A stretch of DNA of 64,000 nt from Pseudomonadota bacterium. GTDB lineage: Bacteria; Pseudomonadota; Alphaproteobacteria; Rhizobiales; Xanthobacteraceae. The notes under the pieces are model-generated. The model did no database searches. It was not told where the DNA came from and worked only from the letters and a program-made list of their open reading frames with translations. Position 1 is the first letter of the stretch. Every line of letters begins with the position of its first letter. Below, piece by piece: positions 18,371-26,956 of the stretch. The stretch lies in the NCBI GenBank assembly GCA_023451825.1, contig JAEXYA010000046.1:1-64000 (forward strand), given 5' to 3'. A program made the translations under genes and the position numbers.

Positions 18371-18958
18371 ATGACCAAGAAAAGGCTGAACAAGGCCGTC
18401 GATCGCGGCTTTCGCCTGGCCGGCAACGTTTTGATGCGACGTGCGATCGCGCGTCTGATCCATATCGATGACGCCTCGCTCTCGCATTCGGGACTGACGC
18501 GCAAAGCTATCAACGATTTCCTGACAACGCCGCTGCGCACCGATCCACACAGGTTCTTCAGGCATCGGCGCGTGCAGGATGCAGCCGCGCTGCCGATCAC
18601 CGAGCCGGATGTCTGTGGGCCCATCAAAGATATGAATGAACAACCGGCCCCCGTGTTTCCGGCCAAAAGTTCAAACAAGCCGACAATGGCGCTGCGTCTT
18701 CGTGTGCTGACCGCGAGCGCGCTGATCGGCCTGGGCGCTTTGACCGCCTGCTCCGGAAGTGTGTTCGAGCCGGACGCGGCGGCAGCGCGGCGCGAGCAAC
18801 CGGCCCGCTGCCGGCTGAAGCCGGACCGCCCACGCATCATCGCGCAGGCGCCAGGCCCGCAGCATCGTTCAACGGCCCAGGGCTTTGTTCTCACTTACCT
18901 GCAACATCCGCAGCACCAACGCCATGCACGCGAGGGGCCAGCAGACCATCCCGTGTGA
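18371..18958 (+). CDS. Doubtful hypothetical protein, possible DUF1127-like start fused to a lipobox segment
   Basis: An open frame of 195 codons. The first ~70 residues (MTKKRLNKAVDRGFRLAG, then LIHIDDASLSHSGLTRKAI) look like the small DUF1127/YjiS type helical module. Further in, at ATG 18686, a second signal-like stretch appears (LTASALIGLGALTAC, a good lipobox). The last ~65 residues read as non-protein. It may be two small genes in one frame, a decayed gene, or partly chance. Confidence 0.35.
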   Translation: MTKKRLNKAVDRGFRLAGNVLMRRAIARLIHIDDASLSHSGLTRKAINDFLTTPLRTDPHRFFRHRRVQDAAALPITEPDVCGPIKDMNEQPAPVFPAKSSNKPTMALRLRVLTASALIGLGALTACSGSVFEPDAAAARREQPARCRLKPDRPRIIAQAPGPQHRSTAQGFVLTYLQHPQHQRHAREGPADHPV

Positions 18959-19004
18959 CGTGAACTGCATCTCGACCTTTCCATTCAACACGAGGATGTT
19001 TGAC

Positions 19005-19787
19005 ATGACCCGCATCTTTGCCCTGCTCTATGGTCTCGTCTCCTACCTGATCTTTTTTGCGACCATTCTCTATGCGATCGGCTTCGTTGATCGCCTGTTC
19101 GTCCCGAAACATATCGACTCCGGACCGGACGCTCCGTGGGTCCAGGCGCTGTGGATCAATCTCTCCCTGATGACATTGTTTGCCGTCCAGCACAGCGTGA
19201 TGGCACGAAAGTCATTCAAGCGCTGGTGGACGCAGTATGTGCCGGCCTCGATGGAACGCAGCACCTATGTGCTGCTGGCGAGCCTGTCACTGGTGTTGCT
19301 GTTCTGGCTGTGGCAACCGATGCCGGCGATCATCTGGAACATCCAGAGCGAGACACTCGCCGTCGTCCTGACGGGCGTTTCACTGCTGGGCTGGTTCATC
19401 GTGTTCACCAGCACCTTCCTCATCAACCATTTTGAACTGTTTGGTCTGCAGCAAGTGGTGAGGAATCTGTCGCAGCAGGAACCCGCCGCTCCGACCTTCC
19501 GCACGCCGCTTTATTATCAGTTCGTGCGACATCCGATCTATCTCGGCTTCATCATCGCGTTCTGGGCGACACCGACCATGACCGTCGGCCATCTGCTATT
19601 CGCAGCTGTGACCACGGCCTATATCTTCGTCGGCATCTATTTCGAGGAACGCGATCTGGTCGATCTGTTCGGCGACGACTATCGCCGCTACCGCGATCGG
19701 GTCTCGATGCTGCTACCTTGGCGGAAGTCGAATGACACAGTCAGACCGGCACCGCGCAAACCTGTCGAACTCACGACCGAACGCTAG
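19005..19787 (+). CDS. mddA: Methanethiol S-methyltransferase MddA (probable)
   Basis: 260-residue membrane protein related to isoprenylcysteine methyltransferases. MddA methylates methanethiol with S-adenosylmethionine to give dimethylsulfide. The match to the family as I remember it is extensive: HSVMARKSFKRWW, ERSTYVLLASLSL, INHFELFGL, VRHPIYLGFIIAFWATPTMT and EERDLVDLFGDDYRRY. Five or so membrane segments. ATG 19005 is preferred because GAGG lies 9 bases upstream. Stands alone; convergent with der. Confidence 0.78.
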   Translation: MTRIFALLYGLVSYLIFFATILYAIGFVDRLFVPKHIDSGPDAPWVQALWINLSLMTLFAVQHSVMARKSFKRWWTQYVPASMERSTYVLLASLSLVLLFWLWQPMPAIIWNIQSETLAVVLTGVSLLGWFIVFTSTFLINHFELFGLQQVVRNLSQQEPAAPTFRTPLYYQFVRHPIYLGFIIAFWATPTMTVGHLLFAAVTTAYIFVGIYFEERDLVDLFGDDYRRYRDRVSMLLPWRKSNDTVRPAPRKPVELTTER

Positions 19788-19847
19788 TGCATGGACAGGA
19801 CCGATGCTGGACCGCTCTCTCGCGATCCGGCATCAATCCTGTCTCGA

Positions 19848-21233
19848 TCAATTCGGCCGCTTGCGCTTATGTGCAAACGGGTTTGCCTTCTCACGCAATG
19901 TGATGCGGATGGGCGTGCCTGGCAGTTCAAAGGCTTCGCGCATGCTGTTGGTGAGATAGCGCAGATAGCTGGTCGGCACTGCATCGGCGCGTGAACAGAA
20001 CACAACGAAGCTCGGCGGACGCGCTTTGGTCTGGGTAATGTAGTTCAGTTTCAGGCGTCGTCCCGACACTGCCGGCGGCGGGTTGGTCGAGATCGCATCC
20101 TCGAACCAGCGGTTCAGCGCCGCGGTGGCGATGCGGCGATTCCAGATCTTGTAGGACTCCTGGATCGCGGCCATCAGGCGATCGATGCCCTCGCCCATCA
20201 GGCCGGAGATCGCGACGATCGGCACGCCCTTGATCTGCGGCAGCCAGTGATCGGCCTCGGTCCGCAGCTGGCCGATCATGCCGCCGCGCTTCTCCACGAG
20301 GTCCCATTTGTTGACGGCAAGCACGAGCGCACGACCTTCACGCTCGACCAGATCGGTGATGCGCAGATCCTGTTCTTCGAACTTGTTTTGCGAATCCATC
20401 ATCATCACGACGACTTCGGCAAAACGTACGGCGCGCAGCGCGTCGGCGACGGAGAGCTTCTCCAGCTTCTCCTCGATGCGCGAACGACGGCGCAGGCCGG
20501 CGGTATCGAAGATGCGGAAGTAGCGGCCTTTGTAATCGACTTCGACCGAAATGGAATCGCGCGTGGTGCCGGCTTCCGGCGAGGTCAGCAGGCGCTCTTC
20601 GCCGAGCAGGTGATTGATGGTGGTGGACTTGCCTGCATTCGGGCGACCGACAATGGCGACGCGGATCGGACGCGTGGCGATTTCTTCATCGCTCCACTCT
20701 TCCGCGATCGGCTCCTCTTCTTCCTCGTCCTCGACCGGCGCCGGCATCAGTTTTGCGAGTTCGTCATAGAGCTCGCCCATGCCCTCGCCATGTTCGGCGG
20801 AGATCTGGATGGGATCGCCGAGGCCTAGCGCGTAACTCTCCATGGCGCCGACTTCGCCATGCTTGCCTTCGCTCTTGTTGGCGAGCAGCAGCACCGGCTT
20901 GTCCGCGCGACGCGCGAAATCCGCGAAGGCGCGATCGTTCGGCGTCAGGCCCATGCGGGCGTCGATGACGAAGAACAGTGCGTCGGCCAGCGCGATCGCC
21001 GTTTCCGTCTGCTCCTGCATGCGCGCGGTGAGCGAGCCTTTGGCCCCCTCGTCGAGACCGGCGGTGTCGATGATGGTGAAGTCGAGATCGCCGAGACGCG
21101 CGGCGCCCTCGCGGCGGTCACGGGTCACGCCGGGCGTGTCATCGACAAGCGCGAGCTTCTGCCCGACCAGACGGTTGAACAGCGTGGACTTGCCGACATT
21201 GGGCCGGCCGATAATGGCGATCGTATAAGACAT
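19848..21233 (-). CDS. der: Ribosome-associated GTPase Der (EngA)
   Basis: 461 residues with two tandem GTPase domains: G1 GRPNVGKST at residues about 8-16 and GRPNAGKST near residue 197, plus NKSE and NKWD G4 motifs, followed by a KH-like domain. Essential for 50S subunit maturation. An acidic linker (EDEEEEEPIAEE) joins the GTPase domains. Downstream of the YfgM-like and lipoprotein genes on the same strand. Confidence 0.97.
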   Translation of the reverse strand: MSYTIAIIGRPNVGKSTLFNRLVGQKLALVDDTPGVTRDRREGAARLGDLDFTIIDTAGLDEGAKGSLTARMQEQTETAIALADALFFVIDARMGLTPNDRAFADFARRADKPVLLLANKSEGKHGEVGAMESYALGLGDPIQISAEHGEGMGELYDELAKLMPAPVEDEEEEEPIAEEWSDEEIATRPIRVAIVGRPNAGKSTTINHLLGEERLLTSPEAGTTRDSISVEVDYKGRYFRIFDTAGLRRRSRIEEKLEKLSVADALRAVRFAEVVVMMMDSQNKFEEQDLRITDLVEREGRALVLAVNKWDLVEKRGGMIGQLRTEADHWLPQIKGVPIVAISGLMGEGIDRLMAAIQESYKIWNRRIATAALNRWFEDAISTNPPPAVSGRRLKLNYITQTKARPPSFVVFCSRADAVPTSYLRYLTNSMREAFELPGTPIRITLREKANPFAHKRKRPN

Positions 21234-21288
21234 GGGCGATCCGTGCGCCCGTTACGGACGTTCTGTCAATGCGCGACGATGCGCGAGC

Positions 21289-21831
21289 TTAACGCGAAAA
21301 ACTTCCCGAGGGCATCGGCGCCGGGAAAGCCGACGACGGCTGCTGTTGCTGAGCGGGCGCTGCAGCCGGCTCTTCCGGCGGCGGCGCCGTGGTGCGGCGG
21401 CGTGTGATCTTGCGTCCGGCCGGCGGCTGCGCGACGCCCTCGGCACCGCCTTGTTCGGCGGCGGCAGGCGAACCATCCTGCTGGACCGTGCCGACCTCGA
21501 CATCGCCGCGGCTCTTGGACCTTGATGCCTTACGACCGCTCGGCGCGCCTGGCGCGGGTTGTGGCGGCGGGGCTGCTGCGGCGGCAGCGGCGGCTTGTTC
21601 GGCCTGTTGGCGCTGCTGGCTTTCCTTGTAGAGATCGCGCGGCACGCCCTGTTCGAGACCGGGGACGCCTTCGGGGAAGACCGGTTTGCGGTCGCCGGGG
21701 AGCTTTTTCTTGGTGTCCATGAAATCGAGCAGATCCGACGGATCCCAGCTGGACGCACCACCGCAGCCCGTCAGCACGCCGGCGAGCGTGACGAGAACAG
21801 CAGCGGAAACAAGACGTTGCATCAAGCGCAT
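21289..21831 (-). CDS. Proline/alanine-rich lipoprotein
   Basis: 180 residues beginning MRLMQRLVSAAVLVTLAG with lipobox LTGC near residue 22. The middle has SSWDPSDLLDFMDTKKKLPG and VFPEGVPGLEQGVP, which look conserved; the rest is Ala/Pro/Gln low-complexity with basic patches. Lies between the YfgM-like gene and der, an arrangement common in Bradyrhizobium, so possibly an envelope factor working with the TPR protein. Function unknown. Confidence 0.75.
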   Translation of the reverse strand: MRLMQRLVSAAVLVTLAGVLTGCGGASSWDPSDLLDFMDTKKKLPGDRKPVFPEGVPGLEQGVPRDLYKESQQRQQAEQAAAAAAAAPPPQPAPGAPSGRKASRSKSRGDVEVGTVQQDGSPAAAEQGGAEGVAQPPAGRKITRRRTTAPPPEEPAAAPAQQQQPSSAFPAPMPSGSFSR

Positions 21832-21852
21832 GGGACTCTCACTCAAACTCGA

Positions 21853-22506
21853 TCAGCTCTTGGCCGCGGGCGGCAGCAAGGCCTGCAGCGATTCCGCACG
21901 GGTGCGGATGCTGGACGGCGTATCGTTGTCGTTGGAAATCAGATCGATCCATTTGCGGGTCTCAGCGGCATTGCCGGCCTTCCAGGCGGACAGTGCCAGC
22001 AGTTCGCGGGCCGAATGGCGATAGGTCGACGTGGCCGACGTCGCCGGCTCCAGCTTCGCCAGCAGCGCGTCGTAAGCGGCTGATTCCACGAGCAAAGCGC
22101 CAGCACGGACGCGGGCAAGATCTTTCTCGGAGGCGCCCACGGTGTTGTCGGCGATGACGTCGTCATAAAGCTTTACGGCAGCCGCTGAATCGCGCTTGGC
22201 GGCCTCACCGGCCGCGCGCAGGCGCGCCATGGTGCGATAGCCCGCCGGCGCCTCGGATGCGAGCTTGAGGAACGCGGCCTCGGCTTCCGCCGGCTTGTTC
22301 TGCTCGGAAAATTCTGAAGCCTTATCAAAGGCTTCGCCGGCAACGGCGGCCTTCTTGGCCTCGATATAGGAATAAGCGCGCCAGCCGCCGACGCCGCCGA
22401 CGATCAGGATGGCGACCAGAATGATCAGGAGGGAATACTTCTCCCAGATCTTCTTGAGCTGCTCGCGACGCAGGTCCTCGTCGACTTCATTAAATAATTC
22501 AGACAC
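21853..22506 (-). CDS. YfgM-like TPR membrane protein
   Basis: 217 residues: short cytoplasmic start (MSELFNEVDEDLRREQLKKIWEKY pattern), one membrane segment (LLIILVAILIVGGVGGW), then a periplasmic TPR region. This is the ancillary SecYEG translocon subunit/YfgM type, thought to hand off exported proteins. Begins the minus-strand block with the lipoprotein and der; in many proteobacteria YfgM, BamB and Der are adjacent, and here the lipoprotein takes BamB's place but is not a BamB propeller. Confidence 0.85.
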   Translation of the reverse strand: MSELFNEVDEDLRREQLKKIWEKYSLLIILVAILIVGGVGGWRAYSYIEAKKAAVAGEAFDKASEFSEQNKPAEAEAAFLKLASEAPAGYRTMARLRAAGEAAKRDSAAAVKLYDDVIADNTVGASEKDLARVRAGALLVESAAYDALLAKLEPATSATSTYRHSARELLALSAWKAGNAAETRKWIDLISNDNDTPSSIRTRAESLQALLPPAAKS

Positions 22507-22673
22507 TTAGAGATTTCCCGTCGCGGATTGCCGCGCTCACCCCGAGCAGTGCCGGACGCATTGGCGTCAGCATGGCGGCGGCGATACATTAGCGTTATGG
22601 CGCTGGCAAGGCAAAGCCAGTGCTATCAAGGTGTTATCCCGAAAAGCTTAACGCGCCAAACCAAATCCGCGCG

Positions 22674-22928
22674 TCAGTTCATCCCACCGGCGCCACCGCT
22701 GGTGCGGCCATTGGCATTGGAATCGGCGCCGTTATCGCCGAAGGCGGAATTGGCATTGTTGCCGCCCAGCGCTGCATTTCCGCGAACAATCGCAGCGGGA
22801 TCAACGACTTGACGGGGAGCCTCGGCGCGCGGGCGCACCGGCTGCGGCCGTCTTGCGTCCTCTGTGTGGCCAGCTTGCGGCAACAGCAGCATCGCGGCGG
22901 CAAAGCCGAGCAGTTTCAAGACCTTCAT
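22674..22928 (-). CDS. Small secreted Gly/Asn-rich protein (84 aa)
   Basis: Starts MKVLKLLGFAAAMLLLPQAG with a signal peptide, AAGGATG upstream. The mature peptide is Arg/Pro-rich and then Gly/Asn-rich (NAALGGNNANSAFGDNGADS). Located between YfgM and the 711-residue membrane protein. No function recognised. The longer open frame upstream (to 23312) does not look coding. Confidence 0.6.
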   Translation of the reverse strand: MKVLKLLGFAAAMLLLPQAGHTEDARRPQPVRPRAEAPRQVVDPAAIVRGNAALGGNNANSAFGDNGADSNANGRTSGGAGGMN

Positions 22929-23106
22929 GGCGATCATCCTTCGCACGCAGCCCTGCGCATTCAACACCGGAATGCGCGATGAATTCCCGCTTCTGCGCGC
23001 GAATCTTGTGGCGACACGGAGGCAGATTACACGCTCAGGGAAGACGCGTATTCGGCCCAAGCTCGGCGCCAGAATACGCGATTGTCTACGCCGTTCCATG
23101 GCCGCC

Positions 23107-25242
23107 TCAGCGACGCGCCATGCCCTGCAGGATGATGCCGAACACTTGCGCCGCCATCTGCTGCTGCTGGATCTGCTCCATCTTGGTGCGCTCGGCGGTA
23201 TCGGCCTTCTGCTGCTCCACGGCGACGGCGCGGGTCGCGGCCTGGTGGCCCATCTCCGACGCGCGCATATAGAGCGCGAGCTTGGCTTCCGATGCGCTGC
23301 GCGGCTGAGCATGGCCGCGATCGATCATTTCGGCAAGGCTCACCATCGAGTCGGCATCGCCGAGATCGACGCCGCGACGGAAGAGTTCTGCAGCCTCCAC
23401 CGGGTTCTTGCGATCGACATAGGCCATCCAGCCATAGTTATCGAAGGCAGCGGGATAGCGCTTGGCCACGAGGCCCTGCAGGATCACCGCCGAGCGTTTG
23501 CGATCGCTGAGTTGCAACACGCGGGCAAGCTGATACTGGAAACGATTTTCCGACGGCGACTGCCGCACGGCCAGTTCGCACGCATCGAGTGCTTCCTTGG
23601 CGCGCAGCTTCAAGGCTTCGAACGCGACGCCATCGCCAGCCTTGTTCGCATCGTTCGGATTGGCCGCGAGTTCGTCGCAGATACGACCGGCTTCGGTGGC
23701 TGCCTTCAACTCGGCGGCACGCACGGCTGCAGCTGCGGACTCAGCCTTTTGCTTGGCCGCTTCCGCGGCCTGCGCGGCCGCTACTTGCTGCTCGGCTTCG
23801 CGCGTAATGCGGATCACCAGTTCCTTCGTCAGCACGGTCAGTTGATCACCGGTGCGCGGGTGGAAGCCCGGCGCATCATAGAACTCATACTGACCATCCG
23901 GCCCGCGCCAATACCATGCACGCGGATCGCCGGTCTTCTGATCGAAGAACACATAGGAGCCGGCATCATCGATAAGCTTGGGAATCCGCGTATTGATCTT
24001 TGTCTGCTGCTGACGCCACTGCCCGGCAACTTCCGCCGTGATCGGCAGCAACTCGACGCCGGTGTCGGGATGGAAGCCCATTAGGCTGAACAGTTCGATA
24101 TTGCCGCTCTTGTTGGTCGCATACCAGATGGCGGGCTCGCCCGAGCGCAGATCGAAGAAGGTGGGATCGGCCGACTCGATACGCTTCGGCCGGTTGCCCT
24201 TCTCGTATTCGCGCAGGCGCTCCAGCATCTCGGCGGTGTAGGTGCGGCACTGCCGCCCCGTCTCGGCGTCGATGCCGGGACCGGAGCCGTATTTCACGGA
24301 GTTACGCGTCAGCACATAGCAGCGCTTGGCTATCGCAGCCGTCTTGTAGGCCTGCCACTCATTGAGGACATTGGCATCCACCGCGACCAGCGCCGTCCCG
24401 GTGCGCGGATTGAAGCCGGGCCGATTATAGAATTCGAATTCTCCGGATGCTGCCTTTTGATACCAAGCCCGCGAACGGCCGCTGACCGGATCGAAAAACG
24501 CAAAAGTCTCGTCCGGATAAATCCGCTCGGGCGCTCTGCTCTGCGTCTTCCAAACCTCGACGATCTCTGCGGTGATCGGCTGCAACTCTTCGCCGGTGCC
24601 GGGATTGAAGCCCATCAGATCGAAGGCTTCGACAATGCCGTTCTTGTCGCGCGAGTACCAGACCACGGGGTTGCCGGTGCGCTGGCTGAAGAAGGTCGGA
24701 TTGTCTTGCGGATCGAGTTTGGCGGGACGCGCGCCCTTCGAATAACGATCGAAGCGCTCGGCGATTTCGGGCGTCAGCGGCTTGCAGTCGAGGCCGGTGG
24801 ACGGGTCCTTGCCGACCCGGTCGCCATAGCGGATGTCGTCACGCGTGATGATATAGCATTTCTGCGCGACGCCATTGCTGTCGAACGGCTTGTCAAAATA
24901 GAGCAGCACCGCCGGTTGCGCGATCACGAGCGCGAACAAGCCTGCGAGCCCGATCTTGCGCTTGGTGCCGGAGAACGACATCACGCAGCCCGCAAAGAAT
25001 GCGGTCAAGGCAAACACGACCCAGGTAAGAATGGACGCTGCATGGCGGCTCAGCCCGATCGATGAGCTGATTTCTTCCACATAGGATTTGGCCGAGAGAT
25101 ACAGGAAAAGCTTGTCGAACAGCCACAGTAGCAGCAACGCTCCGACGACGACCGCAGCGATCTTCACCAGGATGGCGGGCTTGAAAATCTTGTCTTTCAG
25201 GCCGCCGGGAATGAGCGCCTTGTCGTCCGAAGAGCCAACCAT
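23107..25242 (-). CDS. Large membrane protein with four internal WY/GFxPxTG repeats and a Sel1/TPR-like tail
   Basis: 711 residues. Three membrane segments (about 23-42, 70-90, 97-116). Residues about 129-296 and 308-476 are two copies of one ~170-residue module: each starts CYxxTR, has a TGxxC segment, then two half-units of the form FFxxxxGxxxxWY-x5-G-x2-E-x-F/Y-x3-GFxPxTGxxL (at about 183-227, 247-293, 360-405, 430-475). Residues 480-515 are Ala/Glu-rich coiled coil. The end carries Sel1/TPR-like helices (NPVEAAELFRRGVDLGDADSMVSLAEM). No enzyme motif. I do not recognise a named family; probably an envelope-associated structural or sensing protein. Confidence 0.85.
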   Translation of the reverse strand: MVGSSDDKALIPGGLKDKIFKPAILVKIAAVVVGALLLLWLFDKLFLYLSAKSYVEEISSSIGLSRHAASILTWVVFALTAFFAGCVMSFSGTKRKIGLAGLFALVIAQPAVLLYFDKPFDSNGVAQKCYIITRDDIRYGDRVGKDPSTGLDCKPLTPEIAERFDRYSKGARPAKLDPQDNPTFFSQRTGNPVVWYSRDKNGIVEAFDLMGFNPGTGEELQPITAEIVEVWKTQSRAPERIYPDETFAFFDPVSGRSRAWYQKAASGEFEFYNRPGFNPRTGTALVAVDANVLNEWQAYKTAAIAKRCYVLTRNSVKYGSGPGIDAETGRQCRTYTAEMLERLREYEKGNRPKRIESADPTFFDLRSGEPAIWYATNKSGNIELFSLMGFHPDTGVELLPITAEVAGQWRQQQTKINTRIPKLIDDAGSYVFFDQKTGDPRAWYWRGPDGQYEFYDAPGFHPRTGDQLTVLTKELVIRITREAEQQVAAAQAAEAAKQKAESAAAAVRAAELKAATEAGRICDELAANPNDANKAGDGVAFEALKLRAKEALDACELAVRQSPSENRFQYQLARVLQLSDRKRSAVILQGLVAKRYPAAFDNYGWMAYVDRKNPVEAAELFRRGVDLGDADSMVSLAEMIDRGHAQPRSASEAKLALYMRASEMGHQAATRAVAVEQQKADTAERTKMEQIQQQQMAAQVFGIILQGMARR

Positions 25243-25389
25243 GATGTCTCCAAAACAGGAACACGCTGAAATACTTGCCGCGTTTCAGCCGCATTCCTGC
25301 CACAGAAAAATCACCGGTGCAATTCGAAGGCATGCAACTTGTGCATGGCTTTCAGCGGTGTTGCTGCGATGCCTCGATTGTCGCCCCCG

Positions 25390-26238
25390 TCAGGTTTTCG
25401 GTTTGCCACCATACACATGCTCCGGCCCCGGAAATGCACGGGAGCGCACCTCGGTGGCATAGCCCTCGATGGCCGCCTCGATCAGGGAACCAATGTTCCC
25501 GTACTTCTTCACGAACTTCGGCACCCGCGCATTCAGGCCGAGCATGTCTTCCAGCACCAGCACTTGGCCGTCGCAGGCCGAGCTCGCGCCGATGCCGATG
25601 GTGGGGATTGCAATCGTCTGCGTGATTTTTCGCGCGACCGGTTCGGCGACCGCTTCCACCACGACGGAGAAGGCCCCCGCTTCCGCCACCGCGATCGCAT
25701 CGTTCTGAATCGGGCCGCGCACATTCTCGCCGCGCGCGAGGGATTCGGCTTCGTCCTTGCCTTGCGAGCGGAACGAGCCGAGCGCGTTGATCGATTGCGG
25801 CGTGAGGCCGATATGCGCCATCACCGGAATGCCGCGCTCGGTGAGGAATGCGATCGTCTCCGCCATGCGCGCGCCGCCTTCCAGCTTCACGGCGCCGCAA
25901 TGGGTTTCCTTCATGATGCGCGCGGCGGAATGAAACGCCTGCTCTTTCGATGCTTCGTAAGAGCCGAACGGCATGTCGACGACGACCAGCGATTGCTTGG
26001 AGCCGCGCATCACCGCATGGCCCTGCAGGATCATCATCTCCAATGTCACCGGCACCGTGGTTTCAAAACCATGCATGACATTGCCGAGCGAGTCTCCGAC
26101 GAGAATGACATCGCAATAGCGATCGACCAACGAGGCCGTATGCGCGTGATACGAGGTCAGCATCACGATCGGCTCGCCATTTTTTCGCGCGAGAATGTCG
26201 GGCGCGGTCTTCCGTTTGACGGCGGTTTGCACGGACAT
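25390..26238 (-). CDS. panB: 3-methyl-2-oxobutanoate hydroxymethyltransferase
   Basis: Ketopantoate synthesis from alpha-ketoisovalerate and methylenetetrahydrofolate, first step of pantothenate biosynthesis. 282 residues; Mg-binding VGDSLGNVMHG (about residue 46) and VVDMPFGSY (about 84) are present, as are VKLEGG and the catalytic-Glu region VVEAVAEPVA. Starts 4 bases after the NnrU gene ends, so probably co-transcribed with it. Confidence 0.96.
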   Translation of the reverse strand: MSVQTAVKRKTAPDILARKNGEPIVMLTSYHAHTASLVDRYCDVILVGDSLGNVMHGFETTVPVTLEMMILQGHAVMRGSKQSLVVVDMPFGSYEASKEQAFHSAARIMKETHCGAVKLEGGARMAETIAFLTERGIPVMAHIGLTPQSINALGSFRSQGKDEAESLARGENVRGPIQNDAIAVAEAGAFSVVVEAVAEPVARKITQTIAIPTIGIGASSACDGQVLVLEDMLGLNARVPKFVKKYGNIGSLIEAAIEGYATEVRSRAFPGPEHVYGGKPKT

Positions 26239-26241
26239 GGT

Positions 26242-26826
26242 TCAAGCTCCGAATACAGGCATGCCGATCACCACCGGGTGGAAGGCGAATGCCAAGGCAA
26301 GATAGGCGACGACACCAACGCCGACGGCGATCGCATCATTGCCGACACCACCCACGGGGATCGGCGGCGCGCCGCTATCGGGACGGCGCTTGAGCGAGAT
26401 GCGATCGATCACTGCCCAGGCGAGAAACGAGCCGAACAGGATGATGGAGCCGAGATCGCCATTGGCGAGCAGATGCGACAGCGCCCACAATTTGATGCCG
26501 GCCAGCATCGGATGTTTCAGCGTGGTGTAGATGCGGCCGCGGATATAGGAGGCGGCGACCATGATCACGGCAGGCAACATCAGCAGGATGGTGATGTGCT
26601 TCATCGCTGTCGGCGGATACCAGACATCGATCCAGCCAGTGGCGCGATAGGTCGCATAGCCCCAGACGATCAGCACGAGACCGACGGTGGAGACCAGCGA
26701 GAACGCGATCTTGTAACCGCCCTCCCCGATCCGCGCGATCAGGTCGGCGCGCGCGTCGCGTTTGGTGATGAACAGATGGATGCCGAGAAACAGCGCGAGG
26801 CCGAGGATCATCACGACAAGGCCCAT
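26242..26826 (-). CDS. NnrU family membrane protein
   Basis: 194 residues, about five membrane segments, starting MGLVVMILGLALFLGIHLF. The TLKHPMLAGIKLWALSHLLANGDLGS block is the NnrU signature (related to isoprenylcysteine methyltransferases). NnrU was named for effects on denitrification gene expression in Rhodobacter, but family members outside denitrification clusters, such as this one beside panB, have no settled role. Confidence 0.87.
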   Translation of the reverse strand: MGLVVMILGLALFLGIHLFITKRDARADLIARIGEGGYKIAFSLVSTVGLVLIVWGYATYRATGWIDVWYPPTAMKHITILLMLPAVIMVAASYIRGRIYTTLKHPMLAGIKLWALSHLLANGDLGSIILFGSFLAWAVIDRISLKRRPDSGAPPIPVGGVGNDAIAVGVGVVAYLALAFAFHPVVIGMPVFGA

Positions 26827-26956
26827 GGCCTGTTCCTCTCAGCGGGGCGGTTGCGTGCCGGATGGGTTGCTCGCCCCGAAATTCCAATTATGGTCCGCTC
26901 GCTTTGAGGGCGTCGGCAGGACGACGTCCGGTATCACTTTTCCGGGGAAACGCGCA

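Noticed and set aside
22864..24084. 406-codon plus-strand open frame across the 711-residue repeat protein
   Set aside because: The minus-strand protein has signal-like membrane helices and an internal repeat that only coding selection would keep; the plus-strand product is Arg/His/Leu-rich noise.
25339..26907. 522-codon plus-strand frame across panB and NnrU
   Set aside because: Antisense to two clear genes; composition is typical of a shadow frame.
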